Positions 17,901-27,316 of a stretch of 64,000 bases of DNA are shown in pieces; positions within the stretch are counted from its first letter, which is position 1, and each line of letters opens with the position of its first letter. The translations under genes were made by a program, and so were the position numbers. Source of the stretch: Candidatus Melainabacteria bacterium. Lineage in GTDB: Bacteria > Cyanobacteriota > Vampirovibrionia > Obscuribacterales > Obscuribacteraceae. The DNA is taken from the NCBI GenBank assembly GCA_003153555.1, contig PLZS01000084.1, positions 62,001 to 126,000 of the forward strand. The letters are read 5' to 3'. Below the pieces are notes generated by a model. It was not told where the DNA came from. It saw only the letters and a program-made list of their open reading frames with translations, and searched no databases.

Positions 17901-19524
17901 TCGCTTTTTATTCTTAGACTGTCAAACAACCGGTGCCAACCCGATTAACGGCACCTTGTTGGAAATCGCCTGGTGTCATTCAAGCGCAAGCGATCTGCAT
18001 CCCGGCGCGATTCAATGTAATTTGGTACGACAGCCCGACAAACGTGAAATTCCATTTCGCATACAAGTGATTACAGGAATTTCGGACGACGAAATGGTGA
18101 ACGCTGTACATGGACGTGATGTATATCAGATTCTAAAAAATCACTTCAATGAACACGCTGTAGATAAAGCGATTGTGCACTACGCGTCTTTTGAAAGACC
18201 CTTTCTACACCAACTTTTCGAAAAGCATGGCAAGGAGGAATTTCCACTCGATTTAATTTGCACTTATCAAATTGCTAAAAGGCTTTACCCAAATCTTCCC
18301 ACTAAAGGTATCCGTGGTCTTGGTGGCTTCTTTGGTGCCTCAAATTGCGAGTTGAAGAGATCATCTCATCACGTCGAAATGACATTTTCGATTTGGCAAG
18401 GATTGGTAAATGAACTAGCCAAACACGGCATTGAGAGAATGGAAGACCTCCAAGAATGGCTAAAAGAGCCGGTTAAGGTCAAACGAACCAAGTATCAATA
18501 TCCGTTAGAAACCTCGATACGATTATCGCTTCCTGACAGACCTGGAGTCTATAAAATGCTGAACAGGAAGAAGGAGGTTTTGTATGTGGGTAAAGCTACT
18601 TCTCTAAAAAGCAGAGTCAATAGTTACTTCAGAGGTCAACGAAACAAAGATGCTCGAAAGCTGGAGATGTTGACCCAAACACACGACATCGAGCATATCG
18701 AGTGTGGCTCAGCTCTCGAGGCAGCAATTTTAGAAACTGATGAAATCAAAAGGCATGATCCTCCGTACAACTTTAGTTTAAAACGTAAGCAAAGACAGCT
18801 AGCATTTTTCTCCAAAGATCTGGCGTCGATGAACTACGCTCAGACAGATGCGCATCCAGTCGGACCTTTTTCCGGACATTTCGCCCTTGAGCAATTAACA
18901 CGAGTACAGGCATGGCTGACCACAAATGAAGATGATCCTCTGATATTTTTTGATCAAGTGCCTCAAGAACTGATCACAAATGGATTTGAGCTGTTTTGCG
19001 AAATCAAAAAAATAGATCCGACAATGATCAGCACGACGCGACAACTGATGGCTTGTTGTATAAAACTCTTGCAAAGTTCGTCAAGAAAACAAATCTTGCA
19101 AATTGAAGAGTCCATGTTTGATGATGAACCTGACTACGACGAAGAACCAGATGGCGTAGACGACGAACTCACTGAATTGACTGTAGAAGATGTAGCAGGA
19201 AAGTTTGGCCGGCTATTTCAGCGAAGTGCGAAGTCATATCTTAGAGGCAAACTATTGACGCGTCTTTTAGATTGCCGAGTGATTTTCGAAGAGAACTCAA
19301 CCATCCGCAGACTGGAAGTAAGAGGCGGAAATATTATTCGCGAAGAGCAAGCGCCTGAGCTGTCACACTTACACTCGAGCCTGCCTTGGGCCGAACTAGA
19401 CGTAATGACTTACGATAGAATGAGTGTTCTTCTTGCTGAGATTCTAAGAATGCGTTCGGCCGGACAGAATGTAATCATCGAACCTGACATGCCACTATCC
19501 GTAGTGAGCCATCGGATCACGTGA
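17872..19524 (+). CDS. DEDD exonuclease-like domain fused to UvrC-type GIY-YIG domain
   Basis: 550-residue fusion. Residues 12-175 follow the DEDDh exonuclease (DNA polymerase III epsilon) pattern: FLFLDCQTTG, VHYASFERPFL and SSHHVEMTFSIW. However, the second acidic residue of motif I is Gln and the last Asp position is Thr, so exonuclease activity is doubtful. Residues 220-302 form a UvrC/Cho-like GIY-YIG nuclease with GVYKML, LYVGKATSLKSRVNSYF and a catalytic Glu in ALEAAILE. The C-terminal 250 residues are unassigned and include an acidic stretch. The frame starts at GTG 17872, and an ATG 12 bases later is an equally good start. It overlaps the helicase gene, which implies translational coupling. 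Confidence 0.88.
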   Translation: MSARMNLLRDRFLFLDCQTTGANPINGTLLEIAWCHSSASDLHPGAIQCNLVRQPDKREIPFRIQVITGISDDEMVNAVHGRDVYQILKNHFNEHAVDKAIVHYASFERPFLHQLFEKHGKEEFPLDLICTYQIAKRLYPNLPTKGIRGLGGFFGASNCELKRSSHHVEMTFSIWQGLVNELAKHGIERMEDLQEWLKEPVKVKRTKYQYPLETSIRLSLPDRPGVYKMLNRKKEVLYVGKATSLKSRVNSYFRGQRNKDARKLEMLTQTHDIEHIECGSALEAAILETDEIKRHDPPYNFSLKRKQRQLAFFSKDLASMNYAQTDAHPVGPFSGHFALEQLTRVQAWLTTNEDDPLIFFDQVPQELITNGFELFCEIKKIDPTMISTTRQLMACCIKLLQSSSRKQILQIEESMFDDEPDYDEEPDGVDDELTELTVEDVAGKFGRLFQRSAKSYLRGKLLTRLLDCRVIFEENSTIRRLEVRGGNIIREEQAPELSHLHSSLPWAELDVMTYDRMSVLLAEILRMRSAGQNVIIEPDMPLSVVSHRIT

Positions 19525-19625
19525 CAAGTGAGCTTTAAATTTAAGGAAGCAATATAGCAGCAATCAATAACCAGGTGGACTAATATAGATCGGCTGCATT
19601 CGTGCAGACGTAAATGGAGAATTTT

Positions 19626-21662
19626 ATGCAGTGGATCGAGAAGATTCGAAACCAGAAATTCAACCCAAAAGATTTAGTTACCAGACATCGCTGGCTAATT
19701 CTGGCCCTCCTATTATCCGCACCAGCACTAGCCTATGACCCCTCATGGTCACCGGAGCGTCCAGGTACATCCACAGATGATCCAATTCAGTTTCCTAAGG
19801 ATCTCTCCGGCAAGTCTGTTAAATGTGCGCGTGTTCGAGCCATTCATTCAACAAATGTCCAGGACGAAGGTGCGACAGAGTACCTGCTAAAAGCAGATCC
19901 GTGGCTCGGTTACCAACGGGGGCGTGAACTGTTTGTCCGAGAATTCTCTCAAAGTGACGGTGTCTTCGGTGAATCCGGACGGATGGCTGGCCGCGTGCTT
20001 GAGGACCAAGCCACCAAAATCATGACACGCGATCACGTTGCCTCATGCATGCTTTGCCACAATGTTCCATTTCGTGATGGTGGCGCCGGTGCCACCATCT
20101 TCAAAAACAGTGGCACTGGTCGTAACACGCCTCATGTTTTTGGAGCAGGTTTGCTAGAGATGCTTGGCTGGCAAATCCGTCTCAAAATGCTAGAAAAAGG
20201 TGATACCAATCGCAATGGCTTCATCGACAAAGGTGAATCCGAAAACATTCATGCGATTGTCGACAACCTGCCAACTGGCGATCAGCCAGAGCGGGTGGGC
20301 GTCGATTTTGGTTGCTTCGGTGACCATGATGGTGACGGCAAGCCGGACCTCAACAGCGTCTGTTTTGTCTGGTATGTCGACAAAGACGGCAAGCGCATTT
20401 CCTGGGCTCGATCATTGAAAGACGACGGTGTTGCCGGTTACGATTTCGAAGTGCAAGTGTTTGGCTGGGGTCATGGACGAGCAACGCTCGCAGGCCGCAT
20501 ACCAATTACATCCACAGTGCGCGCTTTTACGGCTCAAGCCGCTGATAATCATATGGGAATGCAGGCATTCGATCCAACACTGAACGATGAACCTCACAGT
20601 GATGGCATGGCGCTCATTTCGCAGCTCGGCGCACCGCAATTCTTCAGCGGACGCACCCGCGATCGCGGCGAAGCAAAAAATCCTCGTGGTATCAGTTTGG
20701 ACGATCCTGATCGCGATGGCGTGCTTGAGGAGTTTACAGAGGGCGACATGGATCTTCTGGAGTTCTATCAACTCAACCATCCTGTGCCTGCCGAAAAAGT
20801 CAACACTGCAGTGCGCGCACGCGGGAAAGTAGTGATGACGAGTGCCGGTTGTGTTGCTTGCCACGTTTCAAATTGGAAACTCGAAGCCGACAATCGCAAT
20901 AGCGCAGATTATACAAAACGTTATTTAGGCGACAGACGATTCTTTGATCTATCAATCGTTACAGACGATAAAACTGGACAACTAAACGGCAAGTTGAATT
21001 TGCTCACCAACAATACTGTTAAAAATGGAAAGACTGTAGCAGAGCCTATAAGAGGTGAGTACACAATCAAAGGTCTGTACTCAGATTTAGCCCACCATGA
21101 TTTGGGACCTTCCTTCCATCAGGTCCAGTTCGACGGCAGCATCATCAAATCTTTCCGCACAGCACCACTTTGGGGCGTCGGCAGCACGGCTCCATATGGT
21201 CATGATGGAGCCAGTCTCGATCTAGACGATGTGATTCGTCGTCACGGTGGCGAGGCTCAAGCCCAAGCAGAAGCTTATGCTAAATTGCCGGAGCCGGACA
21301 GGCTAGCGCTCTTGGAATTTCTTCGTGGCCTAGTGCTGTACTCCGTGGACGACCTTCATTGCGACATTGATGGTGACGGCAAAATAGCCGATCACTTCCA
21401 AGTTGCAGGCCAAGATACAGGAGTCGAGCGCCTCAATCCTGAATGGCTATTCCGCGTGCCTGGCCGCATAGAAGGAGACGTCACCAACCCGCAGGGCGTC
21501 ACTGTGCGTTCATACGCGATCACCAATGTCTCTGACGCCTATGGCTCCCAACTAAAGTTCCTTAAGGACAGCGAGCACACAGGCTTCCCCGATGCGCGCT
21601 TTAAACCAGCTCCAGCGCCTGGAGTCTTCCCCAAGGCATCAGTTTATCGAGTCGAACACTAG
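19626..21662 (+). CDS. Di-haem c-type cytochrome (DUF1111/DHOR-like) with Ca-loop motifs
   Basis: Exported redox protein of 678 residues. A signal peptide with a long basic n-region ends in LLLSAPALA. Two CxxCH haem sites are seen, CMLCH and CVACH. The segment APLWGVGSTAPYGHDGAS is typical of di-haem oxidoreductases of the DUF1111/MauG-related group. Four EF-hand or dockerin-like loops (DTNRNGFIDKGE, DHDGDGKPDLN, DPDRDGVLEE, DIDGDGKIAD) suggest bound calcium. The substrate is unknown. I choose the ATG at 19626 because GGAGA lies just before it. An ATG at 19614 has no such site. Its end overlaps a convergent small gene by four bases. Confidence 0.88.
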   Translation: MQWIEKIRNQKFNPKDLVTRHRWLILALLLSAPALAYDPSWSPERPGTSTDDPIQFPKDLSGKSVKCARVRAIHSTNVQDEGATEYLLKADPWLGYQRGRELFVREFSQSDGVFGESGRMAGRVLEDQATKIMTRDHVASCMLCHNVPFRDGGAGATIFKNSGTGRNTPHVFGAGLLEMLGWQIRLKMLEKGDTNRNGFIDKGESENIHAIVDNLPTGDQPERVGVDFGCFGDHDGDGKPDLNSVCFVWYVDKDGKRISWARSLKDDGVAGYDFEVQVFGWGHGRATLAGRIPITSTVRAFTAQAADNHMGMQAFDPTLNDEPHSDGMALISQLGAPQFFSGRTRDRGEAKNPRGISLDDPDRDGVLEEFTEGDMDLLEFYQLNHPVPAEKVNTAVRARGKVVMTSAGCVACHVSNWKLEADNRNSADYTKRYLGDRRFFDLSIVTDDKTGQLNGKLNLLTNNTVKNGKTVAEPIRGEYTIKGLYSDLAHHDLGPSFHQVQFDGSIIKSFRTAPLWGVGSTAPYGHDGASLDLDDVIRRHGGEAQAQAEAYAKLPEPDRLALLEFLRGLVLYSVDDLHCDIDGDGKIADHFQVAGQDTGVERLNPEWLFRVPGRIEGDVTNPQGVTVRSYAITNVSDAYGSQLKFLKDSEHTGFPDARFKPAPAPGVFPKASVYRVEH

Positions 21663-21931
21663 CGGTGGTCGCCTGTCCATTGGTGGGAACGTTCTTCTCG
21701 CTCTTGTTTTTGTTGCTGCTTATTTGCCTCATTCTGCTGTTTACGCCAATAAGCGCGCCTTCCACCTCTTCTGCGCCCTCCTCCCGTGGGATTCGACTCT
21801 GTAGCTGCTTCGCTTCCGGCTGAGGAACTCGCTTCCGAATCTGCATGCGCAGGCATCGCGAAACTGAGTTCAGGCAGAACAACCGCCATGAAAGCGACGA
21901 CAACACTTATCAACCTTGGTGCTAATTTCAT
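21659..21931 (-). CDS. Small secreted basic protein, 90 aa
   Basis: ATG 21931 is preceded by GAGGTG at seven bases. The N-terminus MKLAPRLISVVVAFMAVVLP, with AMPAHA cleavage, is a good signal peptide. The mature part first has a Ser/Ala/Glu stretch, then GGGRRRGGRRAYWRKQQNE and a Gln/Glu/Arg-rich tail. It is not a family I know. The arginine-rich patch could bind nucleic acid, polyphosphate or anionic polymers. It is convergent with the cytochrome gene and overlaps it by four bases. Confidence 0.7.
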   Translation of the reverse strand: MKLAPRLISVVVAFMAVVLPELSFAMPAHADSEASSSAGSEAATESNPTGGGRRRGGRRAYWRKQQNEANKQQQKQEREERSHQWTGDHR

Positions 21932-22129
21932 CCTTGCTCACCTCACATCAACGAACCCTTGTACTTATATAACGTCAGTTGCCTAGAAAAAGTTCAATTG
22001 CTGGCAAAACTGGCCATTACAAGGACACCTTTGAAGCTGGGTGACGCTCCGGCAACGGTTCATGCGATACTGAGACAACACGCCTTGGAACACTATTTAT
22101 CGATGCTGATCATAGCCCTCGCTTGATTT

Positions 22130-23545
22130 ATGTCCAACACAAGATTTAGCACCGAACATCAGCTATTCGCCGGCTTTGCCATTCTTTTTTTGGTAACTGG
22201 CACTATCTACATGAGCGCGTACAGTACGATCTTTGATATTGTCAAGCTCGAAAAGTCTCTAAATAGCACCTACCAATATCGCGCCAAAGTCCAGGAAGTT
22301 GTCTCGCTTCTGAAAGATGCAGAAACCGGCGCACGTGGATTTGTTCTGACAGGTAAAACAACTTATCTAAAACCGTATAATGATGCGCTAAACAGGCTTC
22401 CAGCGGCTATTGAACAAATGGACATGGCTGTCAAAAGTGAACCAGAACGACAAAGTACATCTGCCAATCTCCGAACAGCGATTGATCTAGAGCTAATCGC
22501 TTTAAAAGGTCTTGTCCAAGTAAGAGCGAATAACGTACCGGCTGAAGTGGAGGCTGCGTTAGACAAACAGAAAGATGACATGGACAAGATTCGCGATTTT
22601 TACGACCCAGTTGACAGAGCCAGTCTGGATAAACTAGACCAGTATCTAAATCGGTCGAAAAGCAAGAATCTGTTTGCCCGTGGTTTATTTCCGACATTGG
22701 GACTTGCGGTCTTGGCCTTATTCATAGTTGTCTTCCGTCAGTTAATCTCACATCTGAGGTCACAGAAATTACTGCTTGCATCGGAAAAAGCATTAAAAAT
22801 TGCGCGTGACGAAGCGCTAGAGGGTTCTCGGCTTAAATCGGAATTTGTGACCAACATGAGCCACGAGATTCGTACTCCGCTCAGCGGAATTCTGGGCATG
22901 TCCGAGTTACTAACACTGAAAACTCTAGATGATGAAGGGCAAGAGATTGCAAAACACGTGCATGAGTCAGCAAGACATTTGCTCGTCGTCGTCAACGATT
23001 TGCTCGATTTTTCCAAACTCGAAGCCGGAAAAATGGTTCTCGAAAAAGCTGAATTCTCCCCTGCCGAATTGATTCAAGAAGTGGTCAACATTACCTCTCG
23101 AGAGGCAACCAGAAAAAACCTCTTCATGCGCACAAAAGTGGATGCAATGGTTTCGACAAAACTATTAGGTGATAAAGGAAGAATCAAACAGGTTATTCTG
23201 AATCTTGTCTACAATGCGATCAAGTTCACAGCAAATGGTGGCATCACTATTGAAGTTGGAATAGATGGAGATCGCACGCGCTTTACGGTTACTGATACTG
23301 GAATTGGTATTGCTCCGACCGTTCAAGAAAAATTGTTTCAACCGTTTGTACAAGCTGATGGTTCGACAACAAGAGTCTATGGTGGAACAGGTCTTGGACT
23401 TTCAATCAGCAAAAGCTTGGTTGCGCTAATGAAAGGTGATATGGGAGTGAGCAGCGAATTAGGTGCAGGCTCAACCTTTTGGGTCACTCTGCCACTTGAG
23501 CAGCAAATCACACTAAAGGACACGAAAACACTAGCGCATAGCTAG
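22130..23545 (+). CDS. Sensor histidine kinase with CHASE3 domain
   Basis: 471-residue membrane kinase. It has an N-terminal membrane segment ([20 protein letters not shown]) and a periplasmic four-helix CHASE3 domain with the typical [17 protein letters not shown] signature. A second membrane segment ([17 protein letters not shown]) follows, then a kinase core: H-box [16 protein letters not shown]-box [15 protein letters not shown]1 DTGIGI and G2 GTGLGLSIS. No receiver domain follows, so it needs a separate response regulator, none of which is adjacent. The start is ATG 22130 without an obvious ribosome binding site. Confidence 0.93.
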   Translation: MSNTRFSTEHQLFAGFAILFLVTGTIYMSAYSTIFDIVKLEKSLNSTYQYRAKVQEVVSLLKDAETGARGFVLTGKTTYLKPYNDALNRLPAAIEQMDMAVKSEPERQSTSANLRTAIDLELIALKGLVQVRANNVPAEVEAALDKQKDDMDKIRDFYDPVDRASLDKLDQYLNRSKSKNLFARGLFPTLGLAVLALFIVVFRQLISHLRSQKLLLASEKALKIARDEALEGSRLKSEFVTNMSHEIRTPLSGILGMSELLTLKTLDDEGQEIAKHVHESARHLLVVVNDLLDFSKLEAGKMVLEKAEFSPAELIQEVVNITSREATRKNLFMRTKVDAMVSTKLLGDKGRIKQVILNLVYNAIKFTANGGITIEVGIDGDRTRFTVTDTGIGIAPTVQEKLFQPFVQADGSTTRVYGGTGLGLSISKSLVALMKGDMGVSSELGAGSTFWVTLPLEQQITLKDTKTLAHS

Positions 23546-23691
23546 TTATTAACTTAATACCAAAGAAGCATTTGTTAGCGAGCGGCACTCAGCTGCTCCC
23601 TTCACTTTATTTAGAAACATTGTTCGAGCAATTAGGAACCGTGTTCGATCGGACCACGTCAGCGTCACCACAAAGCATGAGGTTTAAAAAA

Positions 23692-24291
23692 ATGAGCAAG
23701 AGACGCAATATTTCCATAATGCTAGCAGCGGCTGCCAGTGTGGCTTCCGTTTTGCCAGCCAATGCTGACGAATACATTACCCGAAGCACATACGTGACAC
23801 CGGCACAGACAATCCAGGTCGTGCCACAGTCGGTCACCATGCCAACTACTTTTATGCCTGCTTCGACCGTAAAGACTACAAAAACAACGGTAACTACAAC
23901 AAGCCCAAGTGCAACAATACTTGAGCCCACGACCTTGGGCATGCCTGATGCCACGTCAAGAACCATAATAATGATGGGTTCGTCTCCTGCGAGTTCTTCG
24001 AGTTCAACGATAACCACACTCGACTCAACCCCGTTTCCAGTATATGGAAACCGTCTTGCCGCGATGAAAGAGCAAATCGATCGTTCCTTAGCGAACGGCT
24101 GGATCAATTCAATTCAGGCCGAGAACCTGCGAGTAGAAGCATCAAGACTTGGTCTAATAATCGCTAATCGCAACTCGGGACTTTCTGACACTGACGCGCT
24201 TGAACGTAGTTTGACTAGCTTGAATTTGGCAATTCAAGACGCTATGAAAGCGAATGGCAGTACAGCCGGTCTAAATAGCAGAGTCTATTAA
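23692..24291 (+). CDS. Secreted Ser/Thr-rich protein, 199 aa
   Basis: ATG 23692 is preceded by GAGG at nine bases and begins MSKRRNISIMLAAAASVASV, a signal peptide ending in LPANA. The frame opens 40 codons earlier, but that part has no ribosome binding site or protein-like signal. The mature protein starts with a Thr/Ser/Pro-rich segment (STVKTTKTTVTTTSPS). It ends with an alpha-helical domain of about 80 residues (NRLAAMKEQIDRSLANG and following) that resembles short helical repeats in related secreted proteins of this window. The function is unknown. A strong terminator follows. Confidence 0.78.
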   Translation: MSKRRNISIMLAAAASVASVLPANADEYITRSTYVTPAQTIQVVPQSVTMPTTFMPASTVKTTKTTVTTTSPSATILEPTTLGMPDATSRTIIMMGSSPASSSSSTITTLDSTPFPVYGNRLAAMKEQIDRSLANGWINSIQAENLRVEASRLGLIIANRNSGLSDTDALERSLTSLNLAIQDAMKANGSTAGLNSRVY

Positions 24292-24404
24292 ATCTGAAAT
24301 TCTTGGACTGCTGAGCAACAAGTTACATCATAAAACAGTGGTCTTGAATTATTTCGAATCGGACACCAGCAAGTTCAAGAACTCGAAAGTACATTCTCCA
24401 GACA

Positions 24405-24432
24405 GAAACAACCTGCACCTGCAGGTTGTTTC
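24405..24432. terminator. Bidirectional Rho-independent terminator
   Basis: GAAACAACCTGCA and TGCAGGTTGTTTC form a perfect 13-bp stem with a 2-base loop. It lies between the convergent secreted-protein gene (stop at 24291) and dnaK copy 2 (stop at 24454). The arms carry GAAACAA and TTGTTTC ends, so A/T-rich sequence flanks the GC-rich stem in both directions. Confidence 0.85.
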
Positions 24433-24453
24433 TTATACGTACAATCAGTTCAT

Positions 24454-26415
24454 TTACTGAACTTCTACATCGATAACATCGTCCCCACCAGCTCCTGAAT
24501 GTGCGCCAGCATAACTATTATTTCCATTTCCGTTATGGAAGTGCCCTTCCTCTTGTGGGCGGAAATCATGATTTGCCTGAGCATTTGGATTGAACGTGGA
24601 CTGACTTGCACTTGCACTAGCACTTGCCGCCTCTTGCTGTAACAACGTCGCCACCTTTTCAAGTTCCTCAAGCAACGGTTTCAAGATCGCCGAATCTGCA
24701 CGTTGCTGTGACTTGTTTCTGATCTCGGAGATCAGAATTTCAGCCTTTGATTTGTTGGTTGAGTTCACGTTGCCCAATTCTTGAAGTTGCTTTTCAATCA
24801 TGTAGCAGAGTTGATCCGCTTTATTCCGAACGTCAGCATCTTCTTTCATCTTCGAGTCTTCTGCGGCATTAGCTTGTGCTTCTTTTACAAGACGATCGAT
24901 ATCTTCTTTCGACAAATTGGTGCTAGCCGTGATCGTGATCTTTTGTTCACTTCCGCTGCCCTTGTCCTTCGCCGCAACGTGCAGAATGCCATTAGCATCA
25001 ATGTCAAATGACACTTCAATTTGAGGCACTCCCCGCGGTGCAGGTCTGATTCCTTCTAATTTGAAGTTGCCCAGCACTTTGTTTGCGCGAGCCATAGCTC
25101 TTTCGCCCTGGAAGATTTGCACATCCACTCCAGCCTGGTTATCATCGGCGGTAGAGAAGATTTCGGATTTATGGGTTGGGATAGTTGTGTTGCGTTCAAC
25201 CAACTTGGTGAACACACCGCCCATAGTCTCAATACCGAGCGAAAGTGGGGTCACGTCCAACAACACAACGTCTTTCACATCACCACCGAGAACGCCCGCT
25301 TGAATGGCCGCACCGATTGCCACAACTTCGTCGGGATTGACGCTTTGATTTGGCTCTTTACCACCGGTCAAGCTCTTTACAAGATCTTGCACGGCAGGAA
25401 TTCTAGTTGAACCACCGACCAACACTACTTCTTGCAAATCATTCAGACTCAATTTCGCATCTTCCAGTGCTTGCAGCACGGGCTTGCGGCATCGTTCAAC
25501 CAAATGTTTGGTTAACTCGTTGAATTTTGCACGAGTCAATCGAGTATCCAAATGCTTCGGACCGTTGGCGTTCGCTGTAATGAATGGAAGCGATACCGAT
25601 GTCTCGGTTACTGAGGACAACTCAATCTTCGCTTTCTCCGCGGCTTCAGTGAGGCGCTGCAATGCTTGCGGGTCGGTCCGCAAATCAATGCCTTCGGACT
25701 TCTTAAATTCATCAGCGAGCCAGGCAACAATACAATGGTCAAAGTCATCACCACCTAAGTGTGAATCGCCATTGGTCGATCTAACCTCAAAAACACCGTC
25801 TCCAACTTCAAGAATCGAGACGTCAAAGGTTCCACCGCCCAAGTCGAAGACCAAAACCGTTTCGTTTGATTTCTTCTCGATTCCGTAGGCAAGTGCAGCC
25901 GCGGTCGGCTCGTTGATGATGCGAAGCACATCCAGACCAGCGATCGCACCAGCATTTTTGGTGGCTTGCCTTTGTGAATCATTGAAATAGGCAGGAACTG
26001 TGATTACTGCGGCAGTAACTTTTTCGCCCAGATACTTTTCCGCGTCATCTTTCAATTTGCGCAGCACCATTGCGGAAATTTCCTCTGGCGTGTATTCCTT
26101 GCCTTGAATCGAAACTTTGCAGCTGCCATCAGCCCCTTCTCGTACCTTATAAGAAACTGTTTTCATCTCCTCGCCAACTTCATCAAACCTGCGTCCGATG
26201 AAGCGCTTGATGGAATAGACAGTTCTCTCTGGATTTAATACGGACTGGCGGCGGGCCAATTGCCCCGTCAGCCGCTCACCCGTTTTCGTGAATGCGACAA
26301 TCGAAGGTGTTGTTCGAGCACCCTCAGTGTTCGCTATAACTATCGGCTTGCCGCCTTCCATGACAGCTACTACCGAGTTAGTTGTGCCGAGATCAATACC
26401 TACTGCTTTTGTCAT
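24454..26415 (-). CDS. dnaK: Chaperone DnaK (Hsp70), copy 2
   Basis: Full-length Hsp70, about 653 residues, very similar to the product of 4207-6123. It has the same [36 protein letters not shown] and [13 protein letters not shown] signatures. The C-terminal tail differs: it is Ser/Ala-rich, then [17 protein letters not shown], ending DVIDVEVQ. The frame contains two ATGs six bases apart. AGGAGG lies directly against the first and six bases before the second, so the second (26415) is the start. There is no grpE or dnaJ nearby. Two DnaK genes this close together suggest paralogues with different regulation or clients. Confidence 0.97.
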   Translation of the reverse strand: MTKAVGIDLGTTNSVVAVMEGGKPIVIANTEGARTTPSIVAFTKTGERLTGQLARRQSVLNPERTVYSIKRFIGRRFDEVGEEMKTVSYKVREGADGSCKVSIQGKEYTPEEISAMVLRKLKDDAEKYLGEKVTAAVITVPAYFNDSQRQATKNAGAIAGLDVLRIINEPTAAALAYGIEKKSNETVLVFDLGGGTFDVSILEVGDGVFEVRSTNGDSHLGGDDFDHCIVAWLADEFKKSEGIDLRTDPQALQRLTEAAEKAKIELSSVTETSVSLPFITANANGPKHLDTRLTRAKFNELTKHLVERCRKPVLQALEDAKLSLNDLQEVVLVGGSTRIPAVQDLVKSLTGGKEPNQSVNPDEVVAIGAAIQAGVLGGDVKDVVLLDVTPLSLGIETMGGVFTKLVERNTTIPTHKSEIFSTADDNQAGVDVQIFQGERAMARANKVLGNFKLEGIRPAPRGVPQIEVSFDIDANGILHVAAKDKGSGSEQKITITASTNLSKEDIDRLVKEAQANAAEDSKMKEDADVRNKADQLCYMIEKQLQELGNVNSTNKSKAEILISEIRNKSQQRADSAILKPLLEELEKVATLLQQEAASASASASQSTFNPNAQANHDFRPQEEGHFHNGNGNNSYAGAHSGAGGDDVIDVEVQ

Positions 26416-27076
26416 GAACATCCTCCTGCGGGGCTTTAACCTGCCCCAAACTACTGCCAGAAAGCTTTTCGAACTCTCTTGAATTCAATGTACTCAAACC
26501 TGAAAGTAGATCTTGAGAAAATATACTTTTTCTTTAACGTCTGGGAATCGTCTGAGCTATATACCGATAAACTTGGCTAACAATCACTTCTGGATGTTCA
26601 TATTCAAATCATCTTTCGCGTCTGGCTTGGTAGCACTAAAGACGACAAACAATCAACTTGTAAACCATGAAAACATGGAATATTTAGGGCTTACAGCCAA
26701 TTTAAAAGAAATTTGCCAATTCCGTGCCGGCGTTGTAGACTATAAGGTACTTCGATGACATCCTATTTAATAGTAGTCTTAAATCTGGGAACAAATTGAG
26801 GCTGAAGCACATCAGAAGAAGACTGTAAGACCAATAAAATTCGAGATAGATCAAGGACCCATTTTTGTTACTCCGGGGATAGCCTGTCCGAGGAGGGCCT
26901 ATGCAGCAAGCTGCTCGGCTCCTGCAGCCAAGCTGCCCGGCATAATAGTTGTCGAAACGTTCAAGAGTAGTAGTTTTTAACAGAATGAAAATCCTAGTCT
27001 CAGCACCGTATTTGGTGCCTCGAAAAATATGGCGAAACAATTCCACATGACAGCAACATTCGATGAGGTTCAAACC
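26416..27076. other. Divergent regulatory gap between dnaK copy 2 and KGG gene
   Basis: About 660 bases without a supported gene. ORFs at 26513-26758 plus and 26702-27073 minus have no recognisable features. The gap holds one copy of the 15-bp/21-bp modular repeat (26875-26943) and a short hairpin GCACC-GTATTT-GGTGC at 27003-27018, upstream of the KGG gene. It should contain promoters for both flanking stress genes, but I cannot assign them securely. Confidence 0.55.
26875..26943 (+). repeat. Modular dispersed repeat, copy 1
   Basis: After GGGGATAGCC comes one unit of the TGTCCGAGGAGGGCC type (15 bp), then two 21-bp units starting TGCAGCAAGCTGCTCGGC (26902-26922) and TGCAGCCAAGCTGCCCGGC (26923-26943). 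Each 21-bp unit contains GCAGC-AA-GCTGC, a small hairpin. A second copy with more units lies at 62394-62494 in the same orientation. Confidence 0.85.
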
Positions 27077-27316
27077 ATGTCCTACGAAACAGAAAGCCCG
27101 AAGAAGAGCAACCGCGGATTCGCTTCAATGAATAAAGATGAACAAAGACAAATCGCAAGCATGGGCGGAAAGGCCGCGCATGCTCGAGGTACTGCTCATG
27201 AGTTCACATCTGCCGAAGCAGCCGAGGCTGGCAAAAAAGGCGGTCAAAGCCGTGGACGCAGCCGAAATGCACGTTTGACCAGCGAAACGGAACAACAACC
27301 AGGGATAAGCAGCTAA
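27077..27316 (+). CDS. KGG-motif general stress protein
   Basis: Small hydrophilic protein of 79 residues with the KGG/con-10/GsiB motif: RGFASMNKDEQRQIASMGGK, AAHARGTAHEFTSAEAAEAG and KKGGQSRGRSR. Such proteins are unfolded, glycine-rich and linked to desiccation and general stress in other bacteria. I choose ATG 27077, where GAGG lies eight bases upstream, over the longer frame from 27029. Its end overlaps the convergent TPR gene by four bases. The position next to a dnaK gene and a shared divergent regulatory region fits a stress role. Confidence 0.88.
   Translation: MSYETESPKKSNRGFASMNKDEQRQIASMGGKAAHARGTAHEFTSAEAAEAGKKGGQSRGRSRNARLTSETEQQPGISS

Noticed and set aside
26702..27073. 123-aa minus-strand ORF
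   Set aside because: It spans the modular repeat and the KGG gene leader, and no family features are seen.
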